DNA from: Variovorax sp. OV329
GTDB taxonomy: Bacteria; Pseudomonadota; Gammaproteobacteria; Burkholderiales; Burkholderiaceae_C
Direction: 5' to 3'
DNA length: 64,000 nucleotides
Assembly (NCBI RefSeq): GCF_900114785.1
Contig: NZ_FOUG01000014.1
Location: 1 to 64,000 of the forward strand
Below are positions 44,447 to 52,175 of the stretch, one piece after another. Each line of letters begins with the position of its first letter. The first letter of the stretch is position 1. The notes below the pieces were generated by a model, which was given only the letters and a program-made list of their open reading frames with translations, made no database searches and was not told where the DNA came from. Position numbers and translations under genes: made by a program.

Positions 44447-45406
44447 TCAGGTGGTAGCGGAGGCGGCCTTCAGGTAGTTCCAGAGCGCGGCCGCCGAGCC
44501 CTTGGGCTGCGCGCCCGGCGCCGCCTTGCCGCCGGGGGCCGGCAGTGGGCGCTGGCGGTACGCGCGGATTTCCATGGTGGCTTCGAGCCGGTCGATCTCC
44601 GGCGGCAGCGCGCTCACCAGCTTTCGCGAGCGCAGCTCCTTGCGCACCGCGCTGTGCGGCAGGAAGGCGATGCCGTGGCCTTCCAGCGCCATGGCTTTCA
44701 GGCCCTCGGCCATGTCGGTCTCGTACACGCGGTCCAGGTGCATGGCCACGGGCGAGTCCTTGAGCAGCTGGTCGACGATGCGGCCGAGGTAAGCGCCGGG
44801 CGCATAGCCCAGGTAGGGAAGCGGATGGCCGGCGCTGCCCGGCAGGCAATAGCGCGGCGCGCCTTCGGCATCGGGCCGAACCCAGGGCGCGACCACCTCC
44901 TGGCCCAGGCTCACCATCTCGTAGCGGGTGGCATCCAGCTCCAATGGCACCGAGGGATGCTGGTAGACGATGAGCAGGTCGCAGCCGCCTTCGACCAGCC
45001 GGTGCACCGCGTCATGGACGTTGAGCGCGATGAGCCGACTCTTGAGGGTGCCGAAGCCTTCTTCGCGCAGTTGCGTGACCCAGGCCGGGAAGAAGGTGAA
45101 GGCCAGCGTGTGCGGCACTGCGAACTCCACCACGTCCTGCCCGGCCGTCGAGTGGCCGCGCAGCATGGCGCGCGTGCTCTGCAGGCCCTGCAGGATCTCG
45201 ATGGCCTGCGCGTACAGGGTCTGGCCGGCGGCCGTGAGCCGCGTGGGGTAGGAACTGCGGTCGACCAGGTCGGCGCCGGCCCAGACCTCCAGTGCCTGGA
45301 TGCGGCGCGAGAAGGCTGGCTGCGTCACGTGGCGCAGCTGGGCCGAGCGGCTGAAACTGCGCGTCTCGGCCAGGCTCACGAAATCTTCCAGCCACTTGGT
45401 TTCCAT
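44447..45406 (-). CDS. LysR-family regulator upstream of aspA
   Basis: A 319-residue LysR protein: HTH about 1-62 (ETKWLEDFVSLAETRSFSRS, 20 residues quoted), effector domain about 90-295, and a Pro/Gly/Ala-rich tail. The N-terminus resembles the YjiE/HypT subgroup of hypochlorite-responsive regulators, though this is only pattern resemblance. It is transcribed in the same direction as aspA with a hairpin between them. It may regulate aspA/glt, but unlike a classical LysR pair it is not divergent from its neighbour. Confidence 0.85.
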   Translation of the reverse strand: METKWLEDFVSLAETRSFSRSAQLRHVTQPAFSRRIQALEVWAGADLVDRSSYPTRLTAAGQTLYAQAIEILQGLQSTRAMLRGHSTAGQDVVEFAVPHTLAFTFFPAWVTQLREEGFGTLKSRLIALNVHDAVHRLVEGGCDLLIVYQHPSVPLELDATRYEMVSLGQEVVAPWVRPDAEGAPRYCLPGSAGHPLPYLGYAPGAYLGRIVDQLLKDSPVAMHLDRVYETDMAEGLKAMALEGHGIAFLPHSAVRKELRSRKLVSALPPEIDRLEATMEIRAYRQRPLPAPGGKAAPGAQPKGSAAALWNYLKAASATT

Positions 45407-45478
45407 GGCGGGGGATTATGGCGAGGGCGTTCCTCGGCGTTTTGTTGGGTTCTTCCCTGCGCGTCCTATTGGGCGTCC

Positions 45479-45719
45479 GCCCGGTCTGCGCTGCCCGCCG
45501 GTGGCCGCCACTGGGCCGGTCGGCGCTGCGCGCCGACTCCCCTGCGGTGCTCGCGAAGCCGGCCGCACTGTGGAACTCGCTACGCTGCTGCGCAGCTGCG
45601 CTCAGACAGCCACAGTGAGTCAGATGTCGAAGCGTGCAAGGTGCCCTTGCACGCAGGCCGGCTCCACTGCGCTCCTCGGCGGCCCAGAGGCGACCACCGG
45701 CGGACAGCACAGACCGGGC
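45479..45719 (-). repeat. Palindromic repeat element, copy 1
   Basis: A 241-bp element with 40-bp terminal inverted repeats (45479-45518 and 45680-45719; 36 of 40 positions pair, and three of four mismatches become G-U pairs when the minus strand is read as RNA). The core 45570-45659 matches the reverse complement of 45980-46069 in copy 2 almost base for base, and similarity continues out to about 45540. An internal hairpin has arms 45633-45641 and 45645-45653. I cite it as minus because that strand has the G-U-compatible pairing. Confidence 0.85.
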
Positions 45720-45757
45720 TCAGGGGGGTGAACGAACGACCTGAACTTTGCTCGCCC

Positions 45758-45912
45758 GAAACCGATACGGAGTTATCGCTGAAGCGCGACAGAGACCGAC
45801 ACAAAACGGTCGCCGAAGGCGTGACAGGAACCGACACGAAGCGATTGCTGAAGCCCAACAGAAACCGGCACAAAGGGTTTAATTAACGCGCGCCAGAAAC
45901 TGTCACACCGTT
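45758..45912. repeat. Degenerate tandem array of 34-35-bp units
   Basis: Four successive units, 45758-45792, 45793-45827, 45828-45861 and 45862-45896, with a partial fifth from 45897. Each begins with a variant of GAAACCGACAC and ends in CAG; the middle keeps a GCTGAAG-like block except in unit 4, where it has become AATTAAC. Units differ too much for recent slippage, implying an old array. It lies exactly between the two palindromic elements. Confidence 0.75.
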
Positions 45913-45918
45913 CCCACT

Positions 45919-46156
45919 GCGTCGGTGGGCGGTGCGCGCCGGGCGGCGCCTCGATGTCGCCGAGGCGCGCAGCGGGGGCGGCCTGCACGCAAGGGCACCT
46001 TGCGTGCTTCAACATCTGACTCACCGTGGCTGTCTGAGCGCAGCTGCGCAGCAGCGTAGCGAGTTCCACGGTGCAGGCCGCCTCCGCGAGCACCGCAGGG
46101 AAGCCCCGAAGGGGCCGACATCGTGGCGCCGCCCGGCGCGCACCGCCCGCCGACGC
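45919..46156 (+). repeat. Palindromic repeat element, copy 2 (inverted)
   Basis: A 238-bp element in reverse orientation to copy 1. Terminal arms 45919-45959 and 46116-46156 (41 bp) match at 39 positions, one mismatch being G-U compatible on the plus strand. The internal hairpin arms 45986-45994 and 45998-46006 correspond to those of copy 1 but with two base pairs exchanged. A 13-bp imperfect direct repeat, AACTGTC-(A/C)-CACCG, flanks it (45898-45910 and 46167-46179; 12 of 13 identical), like a target-site duplication. Confidence 0.85.
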
Positions 46157-46193
46157 AGCGCCCACGAACTGTCCCACCGACGCGCCCAGAGGA

Positions 46194-47135
46194 TCAGACA
46201 GGCGACACCACGCCCCGCCCCGAAAAGTGCCCTTCGGCGTTGGCCATGAAACGGTCCACGCTCGCCTGCGTGGCCTCGGGCGACCAGCCGGCCAGGTGCG
46301 GCGTGAGCAGCACGTTGTCCAGGCCGATGAGCGGCTCGGGACGCTTGGGTTCGCTCTCGTACACGTCCAGGCCTGCGCCCGCGATGCGCTTCTCGCGCAG
46401 CGCGGCCGCCAGCGCCTCGGTGTCGACCACGCTGCCGCGCGAGATGTTGACCAGGAAGCCTTGCGGGCCCAGCGCATCGAGCACCTGCGCGTTCACCACG
46501 TGGCGCGTGGCCGGGCCGCCCGGCGTGGCGCACACCAGCACGTCGCACCACTCGGCCAGCGACTGAAGGCTGTCGAAGTAGCGATGCGTCGCGCCCTCGC
46601 GCGGCTTTCGGTTGTGATAGCCCACCTCCATGTCGAAGCCGAAGGCCCGCCTGGCGATCTTCTGACCGATGGTGCCCAGGCCGAAGATGCCCAGTTTCTT
46701 GCCCGACACGTTGGGCGGTTGCGGAATCGATTCGCGCCACACACCCGCGCGGCACTGGATGTCCAAAGTGCGCATGCCGCGCACGATGCCGATCAGCAGG
46801 CCGAAGGCATGGTCGGCAACGCAGTCGTCGTTGGTGCCGGCGCCGTTGGCGGTGGCGATGCCGCGCGACTTCAGCAGCTCCAGCGGCAGGCCCTCGTAGC
46901 CCGCGCCCATGCAGCACACCAGTTCCACGTTGGGCATGGCGGCCATCTCTTCCGGCGTGATGCCGATCACGCCGATGGTCAGCAGCGCCCGGAAGCGCGC
47001 GCCCTGCTGCGCCACGGCGGCCGCGCGCAGCTCGGCGGTGGGGGCATAGACGATGTCGTACACGGCCGATATCTGCGCCTGGTGCGCGGGCGAAAGGCTG
47101 TTGAGGATCAGCAGGGGAATCTTGTTGTCGGTCAT
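46194..47135 (-). CDS. D-isomer-specific 2-hydroxyacid dehydrogenase
   Basis: A 313-residue NAD(P)-dependent dehydrogenase of the glyoxylate/hydroxypyruvate reductase type. The start at 47135 is chosen to avoid a long unconserved N-terminus. Rossmann motif GLGTIGQKIA (about 149-158), catalytic Arg in 'ISRGSVVDTEAL', Glu in 'YESEP' and His in 'LTPHLAGW'. It begins 17 bp after the Atm1-type exporter stop and is probably co-transcribed with it. The substrate is not evident. Confidence 0.88.
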   Translation of the reverse strand: MTDNKIPLLILNSLSPAHQAQISAVYDIVYAPTAELRAAAVAQQGARFRALLTIGVIGITPEEMAAMPNVELVCCMGAGYEGLPLELLKSRGIATANGAGTNDDCVADHAFGLLIGIVRGMRTLDIQCRAGVWRESIPQPPNVSGKKLGIFGLGTIGQKIARRAFGFDMEVGYHNRKPREGATHRYFDSLQSLAEWCDVLVCATPGGPATRHVVNAQVLDALGPQGFLVNISRGSVVDTEALAAALREKRIAGAGLDVYESEPKRPEPLIGLDNVLLTPHLAGWSPEATQASVDRFMANAEGHFSGRGVVSPV

Positions 47136-47152
47136 TTCGGAAATTGTGGCTT

Positions 47153-48997
47153 TCAGAGGATCTGCGGCGCCTCGATCTTCTGCAGCGCCCACATCTGCGC
47201 ATAGCGGCCCTGGCGGGCGAGCAGTTGGGCATGGGTGCCGCGCTCGACGATCTCGCCGGCCTCCAGCACCAGGATCTCGTGCGCGTCGACCACGGTGGAC
47301 AGCCGGTGCGCGATCACCAGCGTGGTCTTGTTGCGCGAGGCGCTCTTGAGCTCGGACTGGATCGCGCGCTCGTTGGCCGAGTCCAGCGCCGAGGTCGCTT
47401 CGTCGAAGATCAGCACCGGCGGGTTTTTCAGAAGCGTGCGGGCGATGGCCACGCGCTGCTTCTCGCCGCCTGAGAGCTTCAGGCCCCGCTCGCCCACCGT
47501 GGTCTCGTAGCCCTTGGGCGTGGCCATGATGAAGTTGTGGATGCGCGCCGCCTTGGCCGCCGCCACCACTTCGTCGTGCGTGGCGCCGGGGCGGCCGTAG
47601 GCGATGTTGTATTCGACCGTGTCGTTGAACAGCACCGTGTCCTGCGGCACGATGCCGATGGCCTGGCGCACGCTGGACTGCGTCACCTCGCGGATGTTCT
47701 CGCCGCCGATGCGGATGGTGCCCTGCTGCACGTCGTAGAAGCGGTACAAGAGGCGAGCCAGCGTCGACTTGCCCGAGCCCGAGGGCCCCACCACCGCCAC
47801 CGTCTTGCCGGCCGGGATCTCGAAGCTCACGTGCTTGAGGATGGGCCGGGCCGCCTCGTAGGCGAAGCTCACGTCCTCGAAGCGCACGGTGGCATCGCCG
47901 CTGTCGTGCGCGCGCAGGGGCTGCGCGCCGGGCGCGTCGGCCACCTCGCGCTCGCGCTCGAGCAGGCCGAACATCTTGTCGAGGTCAGTCAGGTTCTGCT
48001 TGATCTCGCGGTAGATCACGCCCAGGAAATTGAGCGGGATGTACAGCTGGATCATGAAGGCGTTGACCATCACCAGATCGCCCAGCGTCATGTGGCCATC
48101 GACCACGCCCTGCGTGGCGCGCCACAGCATCGCCACCAGGCTGACGGCGATCAGCAGCTGCTGGCCGGTGTTGAGCATCGACAGCGTGGTCTGGCTCTTC
48201 ACCGCGGCGCGGCGGTAGCGCTCCAGGTTCTCGTCGTAGCGCTTTGCCTCGAACTCCTCGTTGTTGAAGTACTTGACCGTCTCGTAGTTCAGGAGCGAAT
48301 CGACGGCCCGGGTCTGCGCCTTGGAGCCCAGCTCGTTCATCGTGCGGCGAAAGTGCGTCCGCCACTCGGTCACCGTCACCGTGAAGAAGATGTAGAACAC
48401 CAGCGCCACGCCGGTGATGACCGCGAACCACGGGTCGAAGCGCACCGACAGGATCGACAGCACCAGCACCAGCTCGATCAGCGTGGGCACGATGCTGTAG
48501 AGCGAATAGGAGATGAGCGAATGCACCGCCTGCGTGCCGCGCTCGATGTCGCGCGTCATGCCGCCGGTCTGGCGCTCCAGGTGGAAGCGCAGCGACAGCG
48601 CATGCAGGTGCCGGAACACCTCCAGCGAGATGCGGCGCGAGGCGCCCTCAGTGGCCTTGGCGAAGACCAGCTCGCGCAGCTCGGTGAACAGCGAGGTGGA
48701 AAAGCGCAGCAGGCCGTAGGCCAGCAGCAGGGCCGCCGGCACCACCAGCAGCGCGCGCGGATCGCCGGGCTTGATGGTCATCGCGTCCACCAGGTGCTTG
48801 AGCAGGATGGGCACGCCGACGTTGGCGACCTTGGCGCCAATCATGAAGAGCAGCGCGAAGACCACGCGCCACTTGTAGTGCCAGAGGTAGGGAAAGAGCC
48901 GCGCCAGCGTGGCGGCGTCGGAACGTTCGGCCAGCGGCGCACCGGGCACCGGACTGGCATGGGAGGGGGATGGGAGGACTTCGCCGCTTCGACGCAT
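47153..48997 (-). CDS. Atm1/HMT-type ABC exporter (fused permease-ATPase)
   Basis: About 614 residues from ATG 48997; an alternative ATG at 49027 lies only 12 bp from the divergent thioesterase start. Six-helix exporter membrane domain (about 35-320), then an ABC domain with Walker A GPSGSGKST, signature LSGGEKQR and Walker B PVLIFDEATSALDS. The block 'NYETVKYFNNEEFEAKRYDE' (20 residues) is typical of Atm1-like proteins, which export glutathione-linked or iron-sulfur-related compounds. It is probably a homodimer. Confidence 0.88.
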   Translation of the reverse strand: MRRSGEVLPSPSHASPVPGAPLAERSDAATLARLFPYLWHYKWRVVFALLFMIGAKVANVGVPILLKHLVDAMTIKPGDPRALLVVPAALLLAYGLLRFSTSLFTELRELVFAKATEGASRRISLEVFRHLHALSLRFHLERQTGGMTRDIERGTQAVHSLISYSLYSIVPTLIELVLVLSILSVRFDPWFAVITGVALVFYIFFTVTVTEWRTHFRRTMNELGSKAQTRAVDSLLNYETVKYFNNEEFEAKRYDENLERYRRAAVKSQTTLSMLNTGQQLLIAVSLVAMLWRATQGVVDGHMTLGDLVMVNAFMIQLYIPLNFLGVIYREIKQNLTDLDKMFGLLEREREVADAPGAQPLRAHDSGDATVRFEDVSFAYEAARPILKHVSFEIPAGKTVAVVGPSGSGKSTLARLLYRFYDVQQGTIRIGGENIREVTQSSVRQAIGIVPQDTVLFNDTVEYNIAYGRPGATHDEVVAAAKAARIHNFIMATPKGYETTVGERGLKLSGGEKQRVAIARTLLKNPPVLIFDEATSALDSANERAIQSELKSASRNKTTLVIAHRLSTVVDAHEILVLEAGEIVERGTHAQLLARQGRYAQMWALQKIEAPQIL

Positions 48998-49038
48998 GAG
49001 GGACAATCGTGGGATTCGTTTTCCCACAGATTGTGCCC

Positions 49039-49461
49039 ATGTCCACCATTTCCAGCGCCAAGCTGTCTCCCACCCTGAAGAGCCTGCCGGCCGACATGGA
49101 GCTGGTGCTCAAGGTGATCCCCTTGCCGGCGGACTGCAACGCCAACGGCGACATCTTCGGCGGCTGGGTGATGGCCCAGGTCGACCTGGCCGGCTCGGTG
49201 ATCCCCGCGCGCTACGCCAAGGGCCGACAGGCCACGGTGGCGGTGAACGAGTTCGTGTTCAAGCAGCCGGTGCGCCTGGGCGACATCCTTTCCTTCTATT
49301 CCTCGCTGGTGCGCGTGGGCCGCACCTCGGTCACCGTCAAGGTGGAGGTGTTCGCCGAACGCTTTCTCGCCCAGGGCGAGTACATCAAGGTGACGGAAGC
49401 CACGCTGACCTACGTGGCCATCGACGAGACCGGGCGGCCGCGGGCGATCGAGAAGGACTGA
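49039..49461 (+). CDS. yciA: Acyl-CoA thioesterase, YciA family
   Basis: A 140-residue single hotdog-fold thioesterase. The start at 49039 yields the expected N-terminus. The conserved 'NANGDIFGGWVMAQVDLAG' (about 34-52) contains the catalytic Asp region, and 'VGRTSVTVKVEVFAE' forms the dimer strand. YciA-type enzymes hydrolyse a broad range of acyl-CoAs. It is divergent from the exporter (41-bp gap) and 3 bp upstream of an exported hydrolase. Confidence 0.9.
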   Translation: MSTISSAKLSPTLKSLPADMELVLKVIPLPADCNANGDIFGGWVMAQVDLAGSVIPARYAKGRQATVAVNEFVFKQPVRLGDILSFYSSLVRVGRTSVTVKVEVFAERFLAQGEYIKVTEATLTYVAIDETGRPRAIEKD

Positions 49462-49464
49462 GCC

Positions 49465-50748
49465 ATGCGGCGCGCCATCTCCGCGCTCGCCTTGGCGCTC
49501 GTGTTCGGCTGGACGGGCAGCGCCGAGGCGCAGACGGCATGGCCAGCCTACATGCCCCAACTGGCCGCAGGGCCGTCAGAAGGCGATCTTGTCGCAGTCT
49601 TGCCTTCGGACGTGAAGGTGCTGCCCCCCGACGCGTCGCTCTCGCCTGCCAGGGCCCGGTGGAGCGGTGTCTGGAAGGGTTGGGCCTGCTTCGGCCGGGC
49701 TTGCGACGTCCAGGTCGCCGTGGAGCAGGTGTCCGAGCAGCAGGCGACCTTGGCCTATGCCGGTGCCAACGCCGTGCAGGGCCAGATCACCGACCGTGTC
49801 GAAGGAAGGTTTGTCGGCGATGAATTCCATGCACAGCTGCGCACGCGCTCCAGGCTGGTGCTTCGACTGCGAGAGGACGGGGACATGGAGATGTCGCTCT
49901 GGGACCCGCAGGACAAGCTGCTTTCGGCGGGTGTCCTGACGCAGAAGCCTTTTCGCTACGAGCGGCGCGTCAGCCGCGTTCCCACGCCCTGGATCGAGGA
50001 CGGCAAGCCGCTGACGCTGGAGTTGGTGAGCTACCTGCCGCCCGGCGGCGGCAAGGGTCCGCTGCCCACGCTCATCTTCAACCACGGCTCCACCGGCGAA
50101 GGCAACAAGCCGGAGTGGTTCAAGCAGACGGCCACCAGCCCCGAAGTCGCGCAGTACTTCGTCGACAGGGGCTGGCAGGTGCTGATGCCGCAGCGGCGCG
50201 GCCGCGGCAAGTCCGACGGCCTGTACGACGAAGGCTTCGAGCCCGACCGTTCCCGCTATGCGTGCAAGGCCGAGCTTTCATTGCCCGGCGTCGACCGGGC
50301 GGTGGCTGACCTCGACGCGGTGATGGCCCATGTGAAGACGCTGCCGGGCGTGGACACGAAGCACTTGATGATCGGCGGCATCTCGCGCGGCGGCGTCCTC
50401 TCCGTCGTCTATGCGGGCAAGCGGCCGGACAGCTTCGAGGGAGTCGTCAATTTCGTGGGCGGCTGGGTTGGCGAGCGCTGCGGCTATGCGGACCGCGTCA
50501 ACCCGGTGCTGTTCCGGCAAGGCGCGGCGTTCAAGGGGCCGGAGCTCTGGCTGTACGGCGACAAGGACCCGTTCTATTCGCTGGACCACAGCCGCAAAAA
50601 CTTCGAGGCCTTCGAGGCGGCCGGCGGCAAGGGGAGGTTCATGACCTACTCGCCTCGGCCCGGCCAGATCGGGCACTTCATCTCCCAGTCACCCAGTCTC
50701 TGGACAGCTGCCATGGATGACTACCTGAAGGAAGTGGACCGGCACTAG
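49465..50748 (+). CDS. Exported alpha/beta hydrolase with N-terminal beta domain
   Basis: A 427-residue protein. Signal peptide about 1-22 (SAEA/Q). Residues about 60-165 form a beta-strand-rich domain with a CFGRAC pair of cysteines; the C-terminal hydrolase (about 185-427) shows FNHGSTGEG, nucleophile GISRGG (Ser307), acid in YGDKDPF and histidine in QIGHFIS, the dienelactone-hydrolase/prolyl-oligopeptidase-like order. It lies 3 bp after yciA, so it is likely co-transcribed. The substrate is unknown. Confidence 0.78.
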   Translation: MRRAISALALALVFGWTGSAEAQTAWPAYMPQLAAGPSEGDLVAVLPSDVKVLPPDASLSPARARWSGVWKGWACFGRACDVQVAVEQVSEQQATLAYAGANAVQGQITDRVEGRFVGDEFHAQLRTRSRLVLRLREDGDMEMSLWDPQDKLLSAGVLTQKPFRYERRVSRVPTPWIEDGKPLTLELVSYLPPGGGKGPLPTLIFNHGSTGEGNKPEWFKQTATSPEVAQYFVDRGWQVLMPQRRGRGKSDGLYDEGFEPDRSRYACKAELSLPGVDRAVADLDAVMAHVKTLPGVDTKHLMIGGISRGGVLSVVYAGKRPDSFEGVVNFVGGWVGERCGYADRVNPVLFRQGAAFKGPELWLYGDKDPFYSLDHSRKNFEAFEAAGGKGRFMTYSPRPGQIGHFISQSPSLWTAAMDDYLKEVDRH

Positions 50749-50776
50749 GCCTGCCGGCCACCCCTGGGGCCCGCCT

Positions 50777-51541
50777 TCAGACCTTGCTGAAGTCCGGCTT
50801 GCGCTTTTCCATGAAGGCCGTGAAGGCCTCGCGCGCCGCCGGCTCGCGCAGCATGCGGCCGAAGCTCTGGCCTTCCTCGCCCATGCGCTCGACCAGCTGG
50901 GCCTGCTGGCCCTTCTTCATCAGGCGCTTGGTCTCGACCAGGGCCGACAGCGGCTTGGCCGCCATCTTGCGCGCCTGCTTCTGGGCGAAGTCGTTGCATT
51001 CGGTGGGCGGCACCACGCGGTTGACCAGGCCCACCTCGAGCGCGGCCTCGGCCATGAAGGGCTCGCCCAGCAGCAGCGCCTCGGCGGCACGGTGGTAGCC
51101 GAACATCTGCGGCGCCAGCACGCTGGAGGCGAACTCGGGGCACAGGCCCAGGTTCACGAAGGGCATCGAGAAAGCCGCGTTGTCGCCGGCATAGACCAGG
51201 TCGCAATGGAACAGCATCGTGGTGCCGATGCCCACCGCCGGGCCGCAGACCGCCGCCACCACCGGCTTCGGAAAGCCCGCCAGCGCGCGCATGAAGCGGA
51301 ACACCGGCGAGTTCTCGGTGGAGGGCGGCGCATTGAGGAAGTCGCCCAGGTCGTTGCCGGCGCTGAAGATGGTGGCGTCGCCCTGGATCAGCAGGGTGCG
51401 CACCGCGTTGTCCGCGGCCGCCTGCTCGACGGCATCGGCCAGCGCGGCGTACATCGCGGCGGTGATCGAGTTCTTCTTCTCGATGCGGTTGAAGGTGATG
51501 GTGGTCACACCGGCTTCGGTGTGGACAAGGATGTCGCTCAT
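50777..51541 (-). CDS. Enoyl-CoA hydratase/isomerase family protein
   Basis: A 254-residue crotonase-fold enzyme; the start at 51541 overlaps the DsbA-like gene stop by 4 bp. Oxyanion segments are 'SAGNDLGDF' and 'CGPAVGIG'. The glutamate normally in the 'GGGCELA' segment of hydratases is absent (it reads GIGTTML), while a glutamate is kept in 'LGLCPEFASS', the pattern of delta3-delta2-enoyl-CoA isomerases (ECI2/PaaG-like). I therefore favour isomerase over hydratase. It is the last gene of the beta-oxidation block. Confidence 0.85.
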   Translation of the reverse strand: MSDILVHTEAGVTTITFNRIEKKNSITAAMYAALADAVEQAAADNAVRTLLIQGDATIFSAGNDLGDFLNAPPSTENSPVFRFMRALAGFPKPVVAAVCGPAVGIGTTMLFHCDLVYAGDNAAFSMPFVNLGLCPEFASSVLAPQMFGYHRAAEALLLGEPFMAEAALEVGLVNRVVPPTECNDFAQKQARKMAAKPLSALVETKRLMKKGQQAQLVERMGEEGQSFGRMLREPAAREAFTAFMEKRKPDFSKV

Positions 51542-52152
51542 GATGAGGTGCTCTCTTGGTTTGAAACGAGGGCTTCGCGCACGAAGTCCAGGCGATCCTG
51601 GCCCCAGAACATCTGGGTGCCGACGAACATGGTGGGCGCGCCGAACACGCCGCGCGCCACGGCTTCCTCGGTGACGGCGCGCAGGCGGTCCTTCACGTCC
51701 TGCTGCTGGGTCAGGGCGAGGATTCTCGCGGCATCGAAACCGGCCTTGTGCAACACGGCCCCGACGGTGGCGGGGTCGTTCATGTTGCTGCCCTCGACCC
51801 AGATGGCGCGAAAGACCGCATCCACGTAGTCGCCGAAGCGCGCCGGCTCGTGCAGCTGCATGCCGACCGCGCCGCGCATCAGCAGCAGCGTGTTGATGGG
51901 GAAATGCGGGTTGTGCTCGAAGGTGATGCCAAAGCGCGCTGCGCAGCGCTGCAGGTCGGTCATCACGTAAGGGCCCTTGGCGGGCACTTCCACCGGCGAG
52001 CGGTTGCCGGTGGCCTGGAACACGCCCCCCAGCAGCATCGGCTTCCACGCCAGCGTTGCGCCCACCTCGGCGGCGATGCGCGGAAGCTGCGTGTAGGCGA
52101 TGTAGGCGGCGGGGCTGCCGAAGTCGAAATAGAACTCGACGGTCTTGCTCAC
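51538..52152 (-). CDS. DsbA-family (2-hydroxychromene-2-carboxylate isomerase-like) protein
   Basis: A 204-residue thioredoxin-fold protein of the kappa-GST/HCCA isomerase group. I start at GTG 52152, preceded by GAGGAG. The N-terminal 'EFYFDFGSPAAYIAY' replaces the CxxC of true DsbA by a serine-containing site, as in HCCA isomerases. C-terminal 'GVFGAPTMFVGTQMFWGQDRL' (in part) is typical. These enzymes use glutathione for isomerisation; association with acyl-CoA genes is common, but the substrate is unclear. It is coupled to the enoyl-CoA gene. Confidence 0.88.
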   Translation of the reverse strand: MSKTVEFYFDFGSPAAYIAYTQLPRIAAEVGATLAWKPMLLGGVFQATGNRSPVEVPAKGPYVMTDLQRCAARFGITFEHNPHFPINTLLLMRGAVGMQLHEPARFGDYVDAVFRAIWVEGSNMNDPATVGAVLHKAGFDAARILALTQQQDVKDRLRAVTEEAVARGVFGAPTMFVGTQMFWGQDRLDFVREALVSNQESTSS

Positions 52153-52175
52153 TTTGGATGTCTCCTCGATCTCTG

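Larger units (their letters stand above)
45407..46193. other. 787-bp gene-free repeat island
   Basis: No credible gene lies between the LysR start and the hydroxyacid dehydrogenase stop. Open frames here on both strands translate the repeats and are low-complexity (Arg/Pro/Ala-rich). The island consists of palindromic element copy 1 (45479-45719), a degenerate tandem array (45758-45912) and palindromic element copy 2 in opposite orientation (45919-46156). The remaining flanks are short. Confidence 0.8.

Noticed and set aside
45758..45912. CRISPR array
   Set aside because: Units are contiguous with no spacers, vary in sequence, and no cas genes are nearby.
45418..46477. Arg/Pro/Ala-rich open frames across the repeat island, both strands
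   Set aside because: They translate the palindromic elements and tandem array. Similar low-complexity ORFs arise from GC-rich repeats, and no start signals were seen.
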